A DNA stretch of 64,000 nt, taken from assembly GCF_001458215.1 (NCBI RefSeq), contig NZ_CYTW01000001.1, positions 1,240,001-1,304,000 on the forward strand. Direction: 5' to 3'. Below the pieces are notes generated by a model. That model ran no database searches, was not told the origin of the DNA, and saw only the letters and a list, made by a program, of their open reading frames with translations. A program made the translations under genes and the position numbers. This document shows, piece by piece, positions 55,701 to 63,401 of this stretch. Origin of the DNA: Shimia thalassica (GTDB lineage Bacteria; Pseudomonadota; Alphaproteobacteria; Rhodobacterales; Rhodobacteraceae). How positions within the stretch are numbered: position 1 is the stretch's first letter; each line of letters starts with the position of its first letter.

Positions 55701-55813
55701 TTGCAACGGTCCTGACGCTGATCGCTGCGCCCGTGTTCTATCTGGTCTTTTTCCGAGCTGACGAAAAACGCGAACAAGCAGTCGCGGCCAAAGGCGCGCC
55801 TGTTCCGGCGTAA
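52748..55813 (+). CDS. RND multidrug efflux transporter (AcrB superfamily)
   Basis: This 1021-residue inner-membrane pump has twelve helices and two large periplasmic loops, full length for the family. It starts MNIARNSIEKPLYTWLIIVV. The proton-relay helix reads GMLVDNAIVVAEGMQISM, with one Asp followed by Asn where AcrB has Asp-Asp, a pattern common in TriC/MexK-like relatives. Further markers are LLSLSGMLIKNGIVLVEEID and ASVSRLRPVMLAAVTTILGM. Substrates are unknown. It lies ten bases after the adaptor and is followed by a strong hairpin. Confidence 0.92.
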   Translation: MNIARNSIEKPLYTWLIIVVFLFGGIWGFFSLGRLEDPAFTIKQAVIITTYSGATAEQVANEVSEPLESAIQKMGEVDYITSTNRPGYSRIDVHIESTYDGDELTAIWTDLRARIRDASRSLPSGVSQPYVNDTFGDVFGIFFAVTAQGYSDAEKHDLATFLRRELLTVDGVADVEVAGLPEEAIFVEPDMTLSVNTGIPIDAIVNAISTADSVAPAGAVDNGVTKTQILTPDGSDSVSAIAGLSVGVGGSVLNLFDIADVYRGRQDDPDLIVRFNGTEAFTLGVAGLADENIVEVGKRVDAKLAELDSNIPYGVELLPIYQQHVVVEKASNDFLVNLAMSVAIVVVVLAVFMGWRAAVVVGVTLLLTVVGTLLFMNLWSIEMERISLGALIIAMGMLVDNAIVVAEGMQISMLHGRTSREAADDAAAKTQIPLLGATVIGIMAFAGIGLSPDATGEFLFSLFAVIAISLLLSWLLALTVTPLLGHYLFKQGKEGGEDAYGGLFFRLYGSSLRLALKFRWFVIVGLVAVTAVCFAGFAQVKQQFFPDSNTPLFFVHYKLPQGTSISTTSKHMAEMEKWLAEREEVVSVATFVGQGATRFMLTYNSEPINPSYGHLIVRTHDLSEIPELQKDLEDFGNSAFPEGEFRTKRLVFGPGGNDPIQVRVSGSDPVVLRELASEVASLLGANSDNLHGIRTDWREQEVMIRPIYATERAQNAGVNRDDIADMLLFSLDGFTGGVFRERERLIPIIVRREAESEYNLMDQVVYSSTANQALPVEQMVDGFAYEVQNTLLQRRDRVLTITVGADISRDVTAASVQAEIQEAVEAMELPPGYKITWGGEKESSAEAQAALGSQLPLSALIMVLISILLFNAIRQPIIIWLLVPMSVNGVVIGLLGTGLPFSFTALLGLLSLSGMLIKNGIVLVEEIDHVRGTGLPLRESIIKASVSRLRPVMLAAVTTILGMAPLLSDAFFVSMSVTIMGGLAFATVLTLIAAPVFYLVFFRADEKREQAVAAKGAPVPA

Positions 55814-55820
55814 AATCAAA

Positions 55821-55852
55821 ACAAGCGGCCCACAGGATGGTGGGCCGCTTGT
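55821..55852. terminator. Bidirectional terminator hairpin after the RND operon
   Basis: A perfect 13-bp stem (55821-55833 with 55840-55852) with a 6-base loop starts eight bases after the pump stop. On the plus strand the tail is not T-rich; on the minus strand it is followed by TTTTGATTTTA, so it also suits termination of the riboswitch-linked gene at 55919-56221. Confidence 0.8.
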
Positions 55853-55918
55853 CAAACCTGTTTGGTTTCGCGATTGGCAGAACCTCAAAACCCCGCCAAA
55901 TCTGTATCCCTAGAAAAC

Positions 55919-56221
55919 CTAAAGCGCGTCACGCCTGCGCTTTGCTCCGCCTTTGCGACGGGGCTTGGGCAGGCTCAGGTCAAGCGGGACCAATGGCCGG
56001 CGCAGTGATTTCCGGATCAGATCACAAAAAACCGCCACCGCGGGGTCCGTATCAACAAAATCCATTGCCACCAAATAGGCTTTGACGGCTTCAGCCTCAT
56101 AGCTGGTGTGGCCCGGAAGCCATCCCAACCATTGGATATATCCCATCCGGCCCAGTTCTTGGGCTCGTTCGGTTGTGGTTGCTTCGACCTGTAACTGGGT
56201 CAGAGTTCTTTCTACTAGCAT
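55919..56221 (-). CDS. Unrecognised 100-residue protein under a cobalamin riboswitch
   Basis: This soluble protein of 100 residues begins MLVERTLTQLQVEATTTERA. It has an aromatic segment (MGYIQWLGWLPGHTSYEAEA) and a helical core, and ends in a very basic tail (PKPRRKGGAKRRRDAL). No signal peptide or membrane helix is seen, and I do not recognise a family. It is supported as a real gene by a strong ribosome site (GGAGGG at 56226-56231), by the cobalamin riboswitch 114 bases upstream on the same strand and by the terminator beyond its stop. The tail suggests nucleic-acid or acidic-partner binding. It appears monocistronic, so it should be the only direct target of the riboswitch. Confidence 0.65.
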   Translation of the reverse strand: MLVERTLTQLQVEATTTERAQELGRMGYIQWLGWLPGHTSYEAEAVKAYLVAMDFVDTDPAVAVFCDLIRKSLRRPLVPLDLSLPKPRRKGGAKRRRDAL

Positions 56222-56335
56222 CGCGCCCTCCGCGCTTTGGGAAGGGGGCAGAAAAGGCGATCAAGAAAGAGGGTACAACAGACCCCGTTGATACGCGCCT
56301 TTCCGGAGCACCCCGCCCGGGTTACGTTCATATGC

Positions 56336-56510
56336 GATGGCAGGTCTCCTGACTTGCGGGTCACAGCTTGCCGTCCCTTCCCGGCCAATTGGCCAGTGGT
56401 GTTGACGGGTCGCTCGCCGCTTACAGTTGCGGGGGCAGTCGCGGCATTGGATCAAAAGATCCGCACCGTGTTCCCAATTATGCGAAGATTTTGAGGTCTC
56501 CAGCACCATC
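56336..56510 (-). ncRNA. Cobalamin (B12) riboswitch aptamer
   Basis: Read on the minus strand, the aptamer opens with GATGG, which pairs with CCATC at its end (P1). It contains the conserved core elements AATTGGGAACACGGTG and CCCCGCAACTGTAAGCGG, then ends with the B12 box AGTCAGGAGACCTGCC (complement of 56339-56354). These match the AdoCbl class in order and spacing. The following 114-base leader runs to the 100-residue gene and contains CCCTC (near 56267-56271) that could pair with the GAGGG ribosome site, suggesting translational control. Confidence 0.92.
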
Positions 56511-56749
56511 ACCCCTAGATATGCCCAAGACCTGTGATGTGGCAACAGAAATTTTTACGGTGTTTCGAGGGTGCGCAAAAAGCGGTGTGTTGCCGCCTAT
56601 GAGCGGGATTTCACCGTTTGTGGATGCGATGGATGTCGCCGGATCATCAACGGGCCCCTCCCGCCGGTGTGACGATGCTTGCCCTTGGTTGACAATGGGT
56701 GACACAATGCCCGTGATGCACCAGGGGCCCACCGGTTAAGGACAAGAAA
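56511..56749. other. Gene-free region between riboswitch and histidine kinase
   Basis: About 240 bases must hold the promoters for the leftward riboswitch transcript and the rightward kinase. I see no conserved operator or convincing gene. AAGGACAAGAA just before 56750 supplies the kinase ribosome site. Confidence 0.4.
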
Positions 56750-58726
56750 ATGATGGGAAAATTGCTTGGATCGGTACGCCTGCGTCTTTTGGTGCTGGCC
56801 TTGCTGCCCTTGATTGTCCTGATGCCTTTGTTGCTTTTGATGGCGATGACGCGATGGACGTCGGATTATGACAAGGTGCTGATCGCAAACGTCGAAAGCG
56901 ATTTGCGCATTGCAGAGCAGTATCTGGGCCAGATCATTCTAGCGACAGGTACCAATGTGCGCAGTTTAGCAGGATCGGTACAGTTTGAAGAGGTCATTGC
57001 GGGAAACGAAACCGAATTTCAGCATTTTCTGGCACAGGCGCAGTGGGATCTCAGCCTCGACTTTTTGTATTTTCTGCCGCTCGAAGACGCCGCCTCGGCC
57101 GGAGAAGACTGGCCCGTTATCGGGCGCGCGGCCCGTGGCGAACTGGCCACCAATATCGACATCTTTTCCGGAGAGGACCTGCGCAAGATTTCAGTGGACC
57201 TGCTGAAACAGGCACGGCTGCCGTTGATTGATACCGAAGCCGCGGTGCCCACAACCCGCAAGGTCGAAGATCGGGGCATGGTGGTGCACACGGCCAGCCC
57301 GGTTCGGATTTCCGGTCATGAAGGCGTTTTGATTGGGGGTATTCTTCTTAATCGCAACTTGCAGTTTATCGATACCATTAACGCGCTTGTGTACCGCGAC
57401 GATGGCACGGGCGAAGCCCGACAGGGGACGGCCACCCTGTTTCTGGATGACGTGCGCATTTCCACCAATGTTCGCCTGTTCGAAGACGTGCGTGCGCTGG
57501 GCACACGAGTATCTGCGGCGGTGCGCTCCAATGTTCTTGGCAAAGGCCAAACATGGCTGAACCGCGCCTTCGTGGTGAACGATTGGTATATTTCGGGATA
57601 TTTACCGCTGACCGACAGCTTCGGTGAACGGGTCGGGATGCTGTATGTCGGCTTTCTGGAAGCCCCTTTTGCGACCGCCAAACGCTCGGCCTATTGGACG
57701 GTGCTCGGGGCGTTTATCGCAGTTCTGACGCTATCTGTGCCGGTGTTCCTTTTGTTGGCCAAGGGCATTTTTTCGCCTCTGGAACGCATGACCCAGACGA
57801 TGAAGAAGGTGGAGGCCGGTGATCTGAACGCCCGCAACGGGGACGTAGGTACGGGCGATGAAATCGGTCAGGTGGCCGCGCACCTTGATACACTTCTCAA
57901 CCAGATTCAGGAGCGCGATCAGGCGTTGCGATCCTGGGCGGATGAGTTGAACGACCGTGTTGAGCGGCGCACGGGTGAATTGCGTGATGCAAACATCAAG
58001 CTTGAAGAAACCTTCAAACAGCTGGTGATGTCGGAAAAGCTGGCATCAATTGGCGAAATCACGGCTGGCGTCGCCCATGAGATCAATAATCCCGTGGCGG
58101 TCATTCAGGGCAACGTCGACGTCATGCGCCAGACACTGCCACTGGATGTGGCGCGAGAGGTCGAAACCGAGATGGATCTGATCGACCAACAAGTACAGCG
58201 GATTGACGTGATCGTTGGCAAGCTGCTTCAGTTTGCGCGCCCCAGCGAATTTGGCTCACAAGAAGAAAGCGTCGATCTGTCGGTTTTGATCCGCGATTGT
58301 CTGGTGCTGGTCGATCACGTTCTTTCCAAGCAGGACATTACCGTTCAATTGCAGATCGACACGGCCCCCTTGGTCTGTGTGGCACCGGGGGAAATGCAGC
58401 AGGTGATCATCAACCTTATCATCAATGCCACGCAAGCGATGGAGGGACGGGGCACTTTGATGTTGTATCTAGATACAGAAACACGCGGTGACAAAATCGG
58501 GGCACGTCTGCGTGTGGCCGACACTGGCCCGGGTCTTCCCGGAAATGATATGCGGTCGGTCTTTGACCCGTTTTACACCACGAAACTGGGTGAAGGCACC
58601 GGTTTGGGATTGTCGATCAGCCAGACCCTTGTTCAGCGCGCCAAAGGGTTGATCTCGGTGGAAAACCGCCCCGAAGGAGGGGCAGAGTTCACGGTCTGGC
58701 TGCCGCCTTGCGAAAGCGCACTCTAG
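56750..58726 (+). CDS. Sensor histidine kinase (Cache-HAMP-HisKA-HATPase)
   Basis: This 658-residue membrane sensor has helix 1 at about residues 12-34 and a periplasmic Cache-like sensor domain (about 40-305) with RKVEDRGMVVHTASPVRISG. Helix 2 (about 310-335) is followed by a HAMP domain (SPLERMTQTMKKVEAGDLNA), a coiled coil and the kinase core. The phospho-acceptor is His443 in ITAGVAHEINNPVAVIQGN. ATP-binding boxes are QVIINLIINATQAM, DTGPGLPG and GEGTGLGLSISQTLV. It converges on the NtrC-like response regulator with stops three bases apart, its likely partner. It probably senses a small carboxylate or related signal for formate metabolism. Confidence 0.9.
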   Translation: MMGKLLGSVRLRLLVLALLPLIVLMPLLLLMAMTRWTSDYDKVLIANVESDLRIAEQYLGQIILATGTNVRSLAGSVQFEEVIAGNETEFQHFLAQAQWDLSLDFLYFLPLEDAASAGEDWPVIGRAARGELATNIDIFSGEDLRKISVDLLKQARLPLIDTEAAVPTTRKVEDRGMVVHTASPVRISGHEGVLIGGILLNRNLQFIDTINALVYRDDGTGEARQGTATLFLDDVRISTNVRLFEDVRALGTRVSAAVRSNVLGKGQTWLNRAFVVNDWYISGYLPLTDSFGERVGMLYVGFLEAPFATAKRSAYWTVLGAFIAVLTLSVPVFLLLAKGIFSPLERMTQTMKKVEAGDLNARNGDVGTGDEIGQVAAHLDTLLNQIQERDQALRSWADELNDRVERRTGELRDANIKLEETFKQLVMSEKLASIGEITAGVAHEINNPVAVIQGNVDVMRQTLPLDVAREVETEMDLIDQQVQRIDVIVGKLLQFARPSEFGSQEESVDLSVLIRDCLVLVDHVLSKQDITVQLQIDTAPLVCVAPGEMQQVIINLIINATQAMEGRGTLMLYLDTETRGDKIGARLRVADTGPGLPGNDMRSVFDPFYTTKLGEGTGLGLSISQTLVQRAKGLISVENRPEGGAEFTVWLPPCESAL

Positions 58727-58729
58727 GGC

Positions 58730-60079
58730 CTAAAGGCCCCAGCCTGCACATTTCCGGTCGATGGTCTTGCGGGACACACCCAACCGGCGCGCCGCTTCTG
58801 CGCGGTTGCCGTCGCAGGTGTCCAGCACATGCATGATGTGGCGCTGGGTCACCAGATCAAGGGTTTCAATCGCGCGCACTCCGCTGATGTTGCCGCTTCC
58901 GGAAAACTCTTCCGGAAACTCTCCAAGGATCACCGAGCGTTCGATCAGGTTGCGCAGTTCGCGCACATTTCCGGGCCAGTCATAGCGACAAAACTTGAGC
59001 AACGTCTCTTCGTTGAGGTCCAGAGCCGGCATGCCAAGCGAGACCGAGAATTGTTCCATAAACAGAGCCGCCAGTTCGACGATGTCTTCTGAGCGGTCGC
59101 TGAGGTTCGGCATGTCCAGCTGAAACACATTGATGCGGTGATACAGATCTGCCCGAAAACGGCCTTCCTGAACGGCCTGTTCAAGATTGGCATTGGTGGC
59201 AAACAGAAACCGCAGGTTCAAAGGGATTTCGCGTTCGGCGCCTACGGGGCGAATGCGTTTTTCCTCGAGCACACGAAGCAGAGCGGCCTGAACCTGATCC
59301 GGCATCTGGGCAACTTCATCAAGAAACAAAGTGCCGCCGTCCGCATGCAGAAACAGCCCGTCCTTGCGAATGTTCTGGTCGTCGATCAAACCAAACAACT
59401 CTTGCCCGACGCGGTCAGGCGCCACAGCGGCGCAGTTTACCGCGACAAAGGGTTGCTCGGCGCGATCCGACATTGAATGCAGCGTGCGTGCGGCGATCTC
59501 TTTGCCAGTGCCACTTGCGCCAGTAAACAGAACGGGCGTGGGCAAGGGCGCAAGACGATGCAGTATCTCGCGTGTTTTCTCGATGGCAACCGATTTCCCC
59601 AAAAGGCGCCCGCGCATAGCGCTGCCTTCGGCAGACAGCTCGTGCTTCAACAGATAGTTTTCACGCCGCAGGTATTTACGATCCAGTGCGCGCGCCACAG
59701 CGTTTAAAATCTGGTTCGCCCGAAAGGGTTTCAGCACAAAGTCGGCAACACCGGTTCGAAGCGCAGTGATTGCGGTTTCCAGATCAGCATAAGCCGTGAT
59801 CAGAATGGTATCGGCAAAAAAACCGACCTTGCCCTGTTCCCGCAACCATTCAAGACCTGTGCGGCCGGGCATGATGTTGTCCAGAATCACAAGGTCAAAA
59901 TGGGCCTGATCCAGAATGCGGGTGGCCTCGTCGGGGGATGCGGCCTGTTCCACACGTTTGCATCGCGGGGTCAGGATTTTTGTCAGAAAATTACGCATAC
60001 CGGGTTCGTCATCGATCACGAGTATCGACGCACCAGCAAGGTTTTCCCCGTATTCGTCTTTGGCTGCGGCCTGCATCAT
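58730..60079 (-). CDS. NtrC-like response regulator (receiver-AAA+-Fis) lacking the GAFTGA motif
   Basis: This 449-residue regulator has a receiver domain with phospho-acceptor Asp67 (FDLVILDNIMPGRTG), an AAA+ domain with Walker A GASGTGKEIAARTLHS and Walker B LHADGGTLFLDEV, and a C-terminal Fis helix-turn-helix (CDGNRAEAARRLGVSRKTID). Between ELFG and the Walker B strand it reads LIDDQNIRKDGLFL, so the GAFTGA loop that contacts sigma-54 is missing. Rhodobacter NtrC and HupR share this lack and work with the housekeeping sigma factor. It is last in the formate dehydrogenase operon; its ATG overlaps the small upstream gene as TGATG (a GTG at 60082 is an alternative). Confidence 0.88.
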   Translation of the reverse strand: MMQAAAKDEYGENLAGASILVIDDEPGMRNFLTKILTPRCKRVEQAASPDEATRILDQAHFDLVILDNIMPGRTGLEWLREQGKVGFFADTILITAYADLETAITALRTGVADFVLKPFRANQILNAVARALDRKYLRRENYLLKHELSAEGSAMRGRLLGKSVAIEKTREILHRLAPLPTPVLFTGASGTGKEIAARTLHSMSDRAEQPFVAVNCAAVAPDRVGQELFGLIDDQNIRKDGLFLHADGGTLFLDEVAQMPDQVQAALLRVLEEKRIRPVGAEREIPLNLRFLFATNANLEQAVQEGRFRADLYHRINVFQLDMPNLSDRSEDIVELAALFMEQFSVSLGMPALDLNEETLLKFCRYDWPGNVRELRNLIERSVILGEFPEEFSGSGNISGVRAIETLDLVTQRHIMHVLDTCDGNRAEAARRLGVSRKTIDRKCAGWGL

Positions 60080-60213
60080 CACTTCATAGTGTCCAGTCGT
60101 ACATCTGCGCCGCTATACCGGTCCTGAGACGAAAATCCAATTTGGTCGAGCACCAGATTGGCGCCGATTGCGATGATAACGATGGCGGCAAATCCTGCCA
60201 GCATGGCTTGCAT
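60079..60213 (-). CDS. 44-residue single-helix membrane peptide in the formate dehydrogenase operon
   Basis: A short gene starts MQAMLAGFAAIVIIAIGANL and has one hydrophobic helix (about residues 3-22) followed by a short polar tail (FSSQDRYSGADVRLDTMK). Its ATG lies three bases after the stop of the WD40-cytochrome gene and its stop overlaps the response-regulator start as TGATG. This tight packing supports translation. It resembles small accessory subunits of respiratory oxidoreductases (such as NapE or TorE) only in size and topology. Function unknown. Confidence 0.6.
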   Translation of the reverse strand: MQAMLAGFAAIVIIAIGANLVLDQIGFSSQDRYSGADVRLDTMK

Positions 60214-60216
60214 GTC

Positions 60217-61503
60217 TTAGTTCTCCGAACTTGTTGCGTGTTTTAAAAAGTCGATCAGGTCCGCACGATCCTGTTGGCCCGTAATCCGTTGTTGGGGCAT
60301 CTTCGAGCCGGGAATATAGTGATCCGGCCCCAGATCGAACAGCTGGTCAATAGTTTCTTCCGACCAAATGATATCCAGATCCAGCAATGTGGATGAATAG
60401 CGGTAATCGGGCAGGGTGCCCGCCTTGCGGCCGAACACACCAAAAAGGGTTGGGCCCGCTTTGCGAGATGGGGGCGGCGTGATGGCATGGCAAATGGCGC
60501 ATTTGCGCGTGTATTGGCGCTCGCCATTGGGCATGGTGTCTGCGGCTCGCAAAAAGGCGCGTTCGCCGGTGATGGCTGGGTCAAATTCGCTGAGCAACGT
60601 GACCGGCCAGCGGTACGCGGCGTCATCCAGACCGCCCGCATAGATCATCGCGCCGTCGGGTGAAAAGGCCAGTGCCCAGACAGGCCCTTTGCGGGTCGCC
60701 CGAAAATCGCGTGCAATTGACCATGTGTCGGTGTCGACAACCATGATGAACCCGTGCCCGTCGCCCACTGCCATTTGGCGGCTTTGTGGGCTGTAATCCA
60801 TCGACAGGATCGGGCGACGTTCCAGCGTCAGATCGGCAATGTTTTGCCCCTCGTGGGTGATAACCCGCGTGCCGCCATCAACAGCGCCATAGGCAATCCA
60901 GTCCGGTGTTGTGATCAGGCGGTTTATGCCAAACCCGTGCGACACAAGAAGGCGCATCTCGAAGGGGGCGCTCATGTCATAGGCCACCAACTGACCTGTC
61001 ATGGTCGCCACATACAAGGTCAACCCATCGGCAGAGAAAGCAACGTCATTGGCGCCGCCCTGATGCGATGAAAGAAAGATGGGGGGCACATCCGCGCCCC
61101 AGATCCCGACGGTACCGTCCCAGCTTGCCGAAGCAAGCCGTGTGCCATCAGGAGAAAAGGCCAGTCCGTTGATCTTGCCCTTGTGAGAGCCGATTTTTTC
61201 GGCCTGCTTGCCGGTCCAGCGATAAAGGACATAGTCATCACCAGCCGAAGCAATCGTGCCGTCAGGGGCCGAGGCCAAGGCGGTGACCGCTGCATCATGG
61301 GCTTCCAGCCACGACGGGGTCACATCGGTCCAAAGACCAACTGAATTGTCAAAACTGGCTGTGGCCACCTGACCCTGGTCCGTCACTGCAATATCCATAA
61401 TCGGACCACCATGCCCTTTGAGGGTGGCAAATTCTTCGGTCTGGGCAGGCATTGCACCTGCCCAGAGGCTCACCGTGAAACTGAGGATAAAACGGCGAGC
61501 CAT
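60217..61503 (-). CDS. Periplasmic WD40-repeat/cytochrome c fusion protein
   Basis: This 428-residue protein has a signal peptide (about residues 1-20, MARRFILSFTVSLWAGAMPA), a WD40-type propeller (about 25-305; repeats such as INGLAFSPDGTRLASASWDG and VWALAFSPDGAMIYAGGLDD) and a C-terminal class I cytochrome c domain. Haem attachment is Cys335-x-x-Cys338-His339 (KCAICHAI) and the likely axial Met402 lies in IPGSKMPQQRI. It sits eight bases after the cytochrome b subunit of formate dehydrogenase. It may carry electrons from, or dock with, that complex in the periplasm; this is inferred from the operon only. Confidence 0.87.
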   Translation of the reverse strand: MARRFILSFTVSLWAGAMPAQTEEFATLKGHGGPIMDIAVTDQGQVATASFDNSVGLWTDVTPSWLEAHDAAVTALASAPDGTIASAGDDYVLYRWTGKQAEKIGSHKGKINGLAFSPDGTRLASASWDGTVGIWGADVPPIFLSSHQGGANDVAFSADGLTLYVATMTGQLVAYDMSAPFEMRLLVSHGFGINRLITTPDWIAYGAVDGGTRVITHEGQNIADLTLERRPILSMDYSPQSRQMAVGDGHGFIMVVDTDTWSIARDFRATRKGPVWALAFSPDGAMIYAGGLDDAAYRWPVTLLSEFDPAITGERAFLRAADTMPNGERQYTRKCAICHAITPPPSRKAGPTLFGVFGRKAGTLPDYRYSSTLLDLDIIWSEETIDQLFDLGPDHYIPGSKMPQQRITGQQDRADLIDFLKHATSSEN

Positions 61504-61511
61504 ACCTTGGT

Positions 61512-62717
61512 TTACTCTGCGGGGGTTGCGCTGCCCGATTTGGCTTTGGCGGCGCTCTTTTCGTCTTCGAGGACTTCATCCAGCCAGATCGAGTGGTGCT
61601 GATGTGCCCAAGCTTCGTCAACTTCCCCTGATCCCATCGCGTCATAGGCACCTTCCATGCCAACCGATCCGATATAGATGTGGGCCAGAACAATCGCCGT
61701 CAGAACGAACGCCATGATCGCGTGCCAAAGCTGTGCGAATTGCATCTCTTCCTGAGGCGACATGGTTTCCGGCAGAACACCAAAGCCCAACAGTTCGGGC
61801 AGGCCGGTCCAGTTCAGCATCGCAAAGGTTTTCGCAAACAGCGGCAGTTCGAATGGGAACAGCAACGAAACACCGGAAACCGCAATCGATGTGCCAAACA
61901 GGATCACCGACCAGAAGATCATTTTCTGACCCGCGTTGAATTTTTTCGCAGGAGGATGGGCTTTGCCGATGATGCCGCCGAACTGACGCAACCAGGTGAT
62001 GTCGGTCTTATTGGGGATATTGTGTACGACCCACATCACAAAGACCATCACGAGCCCCAGAATAAAGGCCCAGGCGACATTGTTGTGAACGAACTTTGAC
62101 CAGATCAACAGGTTCGAATTGAAGCTTTTCCCCAGATAGGGCGCGATGAAACTGCGGCCGAACAAAACAAACAGACCGGTGAAGCCCAGCAAAACAAAGG
62201 AACCCGCCAAAAGCCAGTGGCCAAAGCGTTCAATCGCCTTGAAGCGGGTCACGGTGCGCCCTGTCATCGGCTCGTCGATGCCGATTTTGCCACGCAGCAG
62301 GAAGAACAGAAGCAGTGCGCCAATTGTTCCGAGCAACAGCCATCCACCATAGATACGAACAGGGCCGTCGCGGAACGTCAGCCACCACATGCCGCCGTCC
62401 TGCATCAGAACGTCTGCGGCCTCGCTCTGGTTCGATACGCGGGTGTCTGCCGATCCATATCTGACAGCCCGCCACAGTTCAGGGTCCGAGACGCCGCCAA
62501 GCGTTCCCAATTGCTCGCGCATGTCTTTTGCCCGAGCATCATCGCCAGTGTTGCCACTGCGAAAGGTGCTGTCCACATTTTGGCCCGACTGGCGTGCCAT
62601 GATATCTTCAAGTGTTTGTGCACCACCGGTCGAGGTGCGGTCGGATTCCTGTGCGAGTGCCGGAATGGCAACAATCAGCGACAGGACAAGTGCGAGTGCC
62701 ATGCGAAGCATCGGCAA
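61512..62717 (-). CDS. Formate dehydrogenase cytochrome b (gamma) subunit
   Basis: This 401-residue membrane subunit passes electrons from formate oxidation to quinone or a cytochrome. It starts with a signal peptide (MPMLRMALALVLSLIVAIPA) and a periplasmic segment of about 100 residues, as in other roseobacter FDH gamma subunits. One helix (about 125-145) precedes the four-helix cytochrome b core (FKAIERFGHWLLAGSFVLLG; WSKFVHNNVAWAFILGLVMV; FAQLWHAIMAFVLTAIVLAH). The haem-b histidines lie in RFGHW, KFVHN and LWHA, and VHNIPNKTDITWL follows the second helix of the core. It ends in an Ala/Lys-rich tail. Confidence 0.92.
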   Translation of the reverse strand: MPMLRMALALVLSLIVAIPALAQESDRTSTGGAQTLEDIMARQSGQNVDSTFRSGNTGDDARAKDMREQLGTLGGVSDPELWRAVRYGSADTRVSNQSEAADVLMQDGGMWWLTFRDGPVRIYGGWLLLGTIGALLLFFLLRGKIGIDEPMTGRTVTRFKAIERFGHWLLAGSFVLLGFTGLFVLFGRSFIAPYLGKSFNSNLLIWSKFVHNNVAWAFILGLVMVFVMWVVHNIPNKTDITWLRQFGGIIGKAHPPAKKFNAGQKMIFWSVILFGTSIAVSGVSLLFPFELPLFAKTFAMLNWTGLPELLGFGVLPETMSPQEEMQFAQLWHAIMAFVLTAIVLAHIYIGSVGMEGAYDAMGSGEVDEAWAHQHHSIWLDEVLEDEKSAAKAKSGSATPAE

Positions 62718-62795
62718 CCCTCCTTGGATAAGAATTCTAATAAAGAGGAACAGGGCGGCCCCATCACAGGGCCGCCCGTTTAACGGTTGCCGAAG

Positions 62796-63389
62796 TTAGC
62801 CGCCTTTTTGGTCGTAGGCAGTGCCCCAACCCCAGGCGCCCGAGCCAAAGCCGCGGGCCACAACACGTTCGCGATAGATCGCCGACACCACATCGCCGTC
62901 ACCGGCAAGCAGGGCTTTTGTCGAACACATCTCGGCGCAGATTGGCAATTTGCCTTCTGCAATCCGGTTGCGGCCGTACTTGGCGAACTCAGCATTCGAG
63001 TGGTTTTCTTCGGGGCCACCGGCGCAGAAGGTACATTTGTCCATCTTGCCGCGGCTTCCAAAGTTGCCAGCCTGTGGATACTGCGGCGCGCCGAATGGGC
63101 ACGCGTAGAAGCAATAACCACACCCGATGCACAGGTCCTTGGAGTGCAGCACCACACCGTCATCGGTCTGATAGAAGCAATCCACCGGACAAACGGCCAT
63201 ACATGGCGCGTCGGAACAGTGCATACAGGCCACCGACAGCGAACGCTCGCCCGGTTTACCGTCATTCAGGGTTACCACGCGACGGCGGTTGATCCCCCAC
63301 GGCACCTCGTGCTCGTTCTTACAGGCGGTGACACAGGCGTTGCATTCGATGCAGCGTTCGGCGTCACAGAGGAACTTTGCTCTTGCCAT
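62796..63389 (-). CDS. Formate dehydrogenase iron-sulfur (beta) subunit, FDH3 type
   Basis: This 197-residue electron-transfer subunit carries four cysteine clusters for four [4Fe-4S] centres: CIECNACVTACKNEHEVPWG, CMHCSDAPCMAVCPVDC, CIGCGYCFYACPFGAPQYP and the pair CTFCAGG with LPICAEMCSTKALLAGD. It lacks a signal peptide, so it would be exported with the alpha subunit through the Tat system. It is shorter than FdnH and matches the FDH3 beta type. It sits 12 bases after the alpha stop, with a GGAGAGAG ribosome site. Confidence 0.93.
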   Translation of the reverse strand: MARAKFLCDAERCIECNACVTACKNEHEVPWGINRRRVVTLNDGKPGERSLSVACMHCSDAPCMAVCPVDCFYQTDDGVVLHSKDLCIGCGYCFYACPFGAPQYPQAGNFGSRGKMDKCTFCAGGPEENHSNAEFAKYGRNRIAEGKLPICAEMCSTKALLAGDGDVVSAIYRERVVARGFGSGAWGWGTAYDQKGG

Positions 63390-63401
63390 ATCTCTCTCTC
63401 C

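Noticed and set aside
56261-56545. 94-codon minus-strand frame covering the riboswitch
   Set aside because: It reads through the conserved cobalamin aptamer core, whose base conservation is explained by RNA structure; it is not a coding sequence.
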